Assembly (NCBI GenBank): GCA_023409735.1
Contig: JAEYRB010000036.1
Span: 1 to 8,008 of the forward strand
DNA length: 8,008 nucleotides
Direction of reading: 5' to 3'
Source: Bacillota bacterium
GTDB taxonomy: Bacteria > Bacillota > Clostridia > Acetivibrionales > DTU013
The position numbers were made by a program, and so were the translations under genes. Of this stretch, positions 6,921-8,008 are shown piece by piece. The notes beneath the pieces are model-generated. The model worked only from the letters and a program-made list of their open reading frames with translations. It did no database searches and had not been told where the DNA came from. Every line of letters starts with the position of its first letter. Within the stretch, counting starts at the first letter, position 1.

Positions 6921-7022
6921 GTGCGCCCGATGGGTGAACGTTCCAATGGGTGAAAGTCCCTAATCCACCCGGCAGTGGGAAGGATATAGTTGAAGTCAAG
7001 CGTGATTATTGCGAGAAGTATA
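6921..7022 (+). mobile_element. 5' remnant of a class C-like group II intron
   Basis: From 6921 the sequence runs GTGCGCCCGATGGGTGAA, then ATGGGTGAAAGTCCC (6946-6960), then a GGCAGTGGGAAGGAT block, TTGAAGTCAAGCGTG (6990-7004) and TTGCGAGAAG (7010-7019). This order matches what I recall of the 5' end and domain I of bacterial class C introns such as the Oceanobacillus iheyensis intron (GUGUGCCCGGCAUGGGUG, GGGUGAGAGUCCC, CGCAAGGGUGUCC, GGCGACAUGG). The start lies six bases past a terminator stem, the preferred class C target. No reverse transcriptase, domain V or 3' splice site is visible in the window, so the copy is truncated and dead. The right edge is approximate; beyond about 7022 the DNA is plain and AT-rich. 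Confidence 0.7.
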
Positions 7023-7074
7023 CGTTACCTGTATATCAAATAAATCGCTTGCCATTTTGGAACTATTTTCATCT

Positions 7075-7096
7075 ATAGATAAATTTATCTATTTTT
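7075..7096 (+). promoter_or_regulatory. Perfect 18-base palindrome followed by a T-run
   Basis: ATAGATAAATTTATCTAT (7075-7092) is a perfect palindrome, directly followed by T residues to 7096. It lies about 108 bases upstream of the chemoreceptor start. It could be an operator for a dimeric regulator or a weak all-AT terminator. The lack of any GC-rich core makes efficient termination unlikely. The remaining DNA from 7097 to 7189 shows no promoter I would defend. Confidence 0.4.
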
Positions 7097-7200
7097 AAGG
7101 AATGTAAAAATTATGAAGGAATTTGGTATATCATGTAGAATTAGTAGAAGAACAAAATATAAGAATACAAAGAATTACTTTTATCTCATAGGAGGAGATC

Positions 7201-8008
7201 ATGCGCAATATGTTTAATATGGCCGGTAACTATAACAGAAAGGTAACATTGGTAATACTTATAGCCTTCTGGCCAATACTTATTTTTAGTACGCTTCAAA
7301 CCAAGTCAATTGTACAGTTTATAATTCTTCCATTATTTATTGCCGCCACTGTTTTTTTCATTTTAAAAAAATTCGAAAAGCAAGTAGGCGCGCTCGTCTG
7401 TATACTTATGGCAATTAATAATTTATATAATATATTTGTCATGAGCAATAGTGATACATCTTTTGTTATGCTGCTTAGTTTATTTATTCCAATGTGTACA
7501 ATATCACTGTATTATGACAGACGTCTGTTTTTCATATTTATGCTAATAATTGATGGACTCTATGCAGGTGGCTTTGCATTAACAAATAATAACATGGATA
7601 CAAAAATATTCTATGTGTTTTTGATTGTAATTAATTTGTGTGCTGTATTCCTTTACCTTGTTAACAGGTGGGGAAGAGATATAATGAACAAGTCTCAGGA
7701 AAAAGAAAAGGAAGCGGAAGCTCTTCTCGAAAATATTAAAAACATTTTAAATGTGACTAAGCTTAATGTAGAGCGCCTTAATGAAGATATAGCAGGCTGC
7801 GATAATAGCCTGCAGGGTATCAGTGAAGGCAGTAATGGTATTGCAGAAACTATACAGGAGGTTACAAAGGGAGTTGCCGAACAGGCAGCGAACCAGTCAA
7901 ACATCAGCAATATGGTCAACAATGTTGATGATATGGCAGTAAGCGCAGCAAATATTTCCCAAAAGCTATATGGGCTTTCAAATGAAACAAAGAATATTGT
8001 CAATGATG
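7201..8008 (+). CDS. Methyl-accepting chemotaxis protein, six-TM sensor, 3'-truncated by window
   Basis: The frame stays open to the window end (269 codons). AGGAGG (7190-7195) lies five bases before the ATG. The N-terminus has six predicted membrane helices, at about 15-31, 36-55, 62-81, 87-105, 108-126 and 135-154, joined by short loops, with no room for an extracellular ligand domain. A charged linker (156-175, rich in Lys and Glu) leads into a long helix with the repeated Asn/Ser/Ala/Glu pattern of the MCP cytoplasmic signalling domain, including EVTKGVAEQAANQSNISNMV (220-239), the usual start of the methylation-helix bundle. No HAMP domain is evident. The conserved hairpin tip that contacts CheA and CheW would lie beyond the window. 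The sensor probably detects something within or at the membrane, which is inference. Identity as an MCP-type protein is well supported; the signal is unknown. Confidence 0.85.
   Translation, partial: MRNMFNMAGNYNRKVTLVILIAFWPILIFSTLQTKSIVQFIILPLFIAATVFFILKKFEKQVGALVCILMAINNLYNIFVMSNSDTSFVMLLSLFIPMCTISLYYDRRLFFIFMLIIDGLYAGGFALTNNNMDTKIFYVFLIVINLCAVFLYLVNRWGRDIMNKSQEKEKEAEALLENIKNILNVTKLNVERLNEDIAGCDNSLQGISEGSNGIAETIQEVTKGVAEQAANQSNISNMVNNVDDMAVSAANISQKLYGLSNETKNIVND

Noticed and set aside
138..6933. Near-repeat GGTGCGCCCGA(A/T)GGG at 139-153 and 6919-6933, suggesting att sites of an island at the tRNA 3' end
   Set aside because: Similarity stops after 15 bases, and the second copy is explained by the intron 5' end. 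There is no integrase, and the copy lies on the 5' side of the tRNA, which is the wrong geometry for integration at its 3' end.
7695..8003. Antisense open frame opposite the chemoreceptor
   Set aside because: It mirrors the coiled-coil coding sequence of the plus-strand MCP gene, which has a strong ribosome binding site and recognisable protein features.

Overview
The window looks like ordinary chromosome from a low-GC, Gram-positive, motile anaerobe of the Clostridia type. The grounds are AT-rich non-coding DNA, strong AGGAGG-like ribosome binding sites, a surface protein anchored by S-layer homology (SLH) domains, a clostridial-style chemoreceptor and a class C-like group II intron trace. 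I cannot name the species.

Layout, left to right. On the minus strand lies a complete tRNA-Arg(CCU) unit with a consensus promoter (233-261), the tRNA with encoded CCA (138-214) and an intrinsic terminator (100-126). The first 99 bases and the stretch 262-466 hold nothing I can support. All protein genes are on the plus strand. The first (526-3015) encodes a secreted protein with six fibronectin type III domains and three C-terminal SLH domains. It sits behind a sequence resembling a flagellar/motility (sigma-D) promoter. Next comes an AT-rich spacer with degenerate 18-base tandem repeats plus one inverted copy, then a single-domain hotdog acyl-CoA thioesterase (3263-3727). A 202-base gap follows, holding a tiny SD-led start/stop hairpin and an extended -10 promoter. 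It leads into a translationally coupled two-gene peptidase operon: oligoendopeptidase F (3930-5732) and an M29 metallo-aminopeptidase (5729-6844). The operon closes with a strong terminator (6879-6916).

A few bases past that terminator is a roughly 100-base fragment that reads like the 5' end of a class C group II intron, with no reverse transcriptase and no domain V. Then come a perfect 18-base palindrome and the start of a methyl-accepting chemotaxis protein (from 7201, cut by the window end), whose sensor region is six membrane helices with no extracellular domain.

Functionally, PepF and the M29 enzyme make a plausible intracellular peptide-degradation pair: endopeptidase cuts, then N-terminal trimming. 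The SLH protein and the chemoreceptor are cell-envelope/motility functions and could share sigma-D control, but only the former shows a candidate promoter. I do not see a new defence, mobile or biosynthetic system. The most unusual material is in the intergenic DNA: intron relic, repeat array, SD-hairpin mini-frame and sigma-D-like site.
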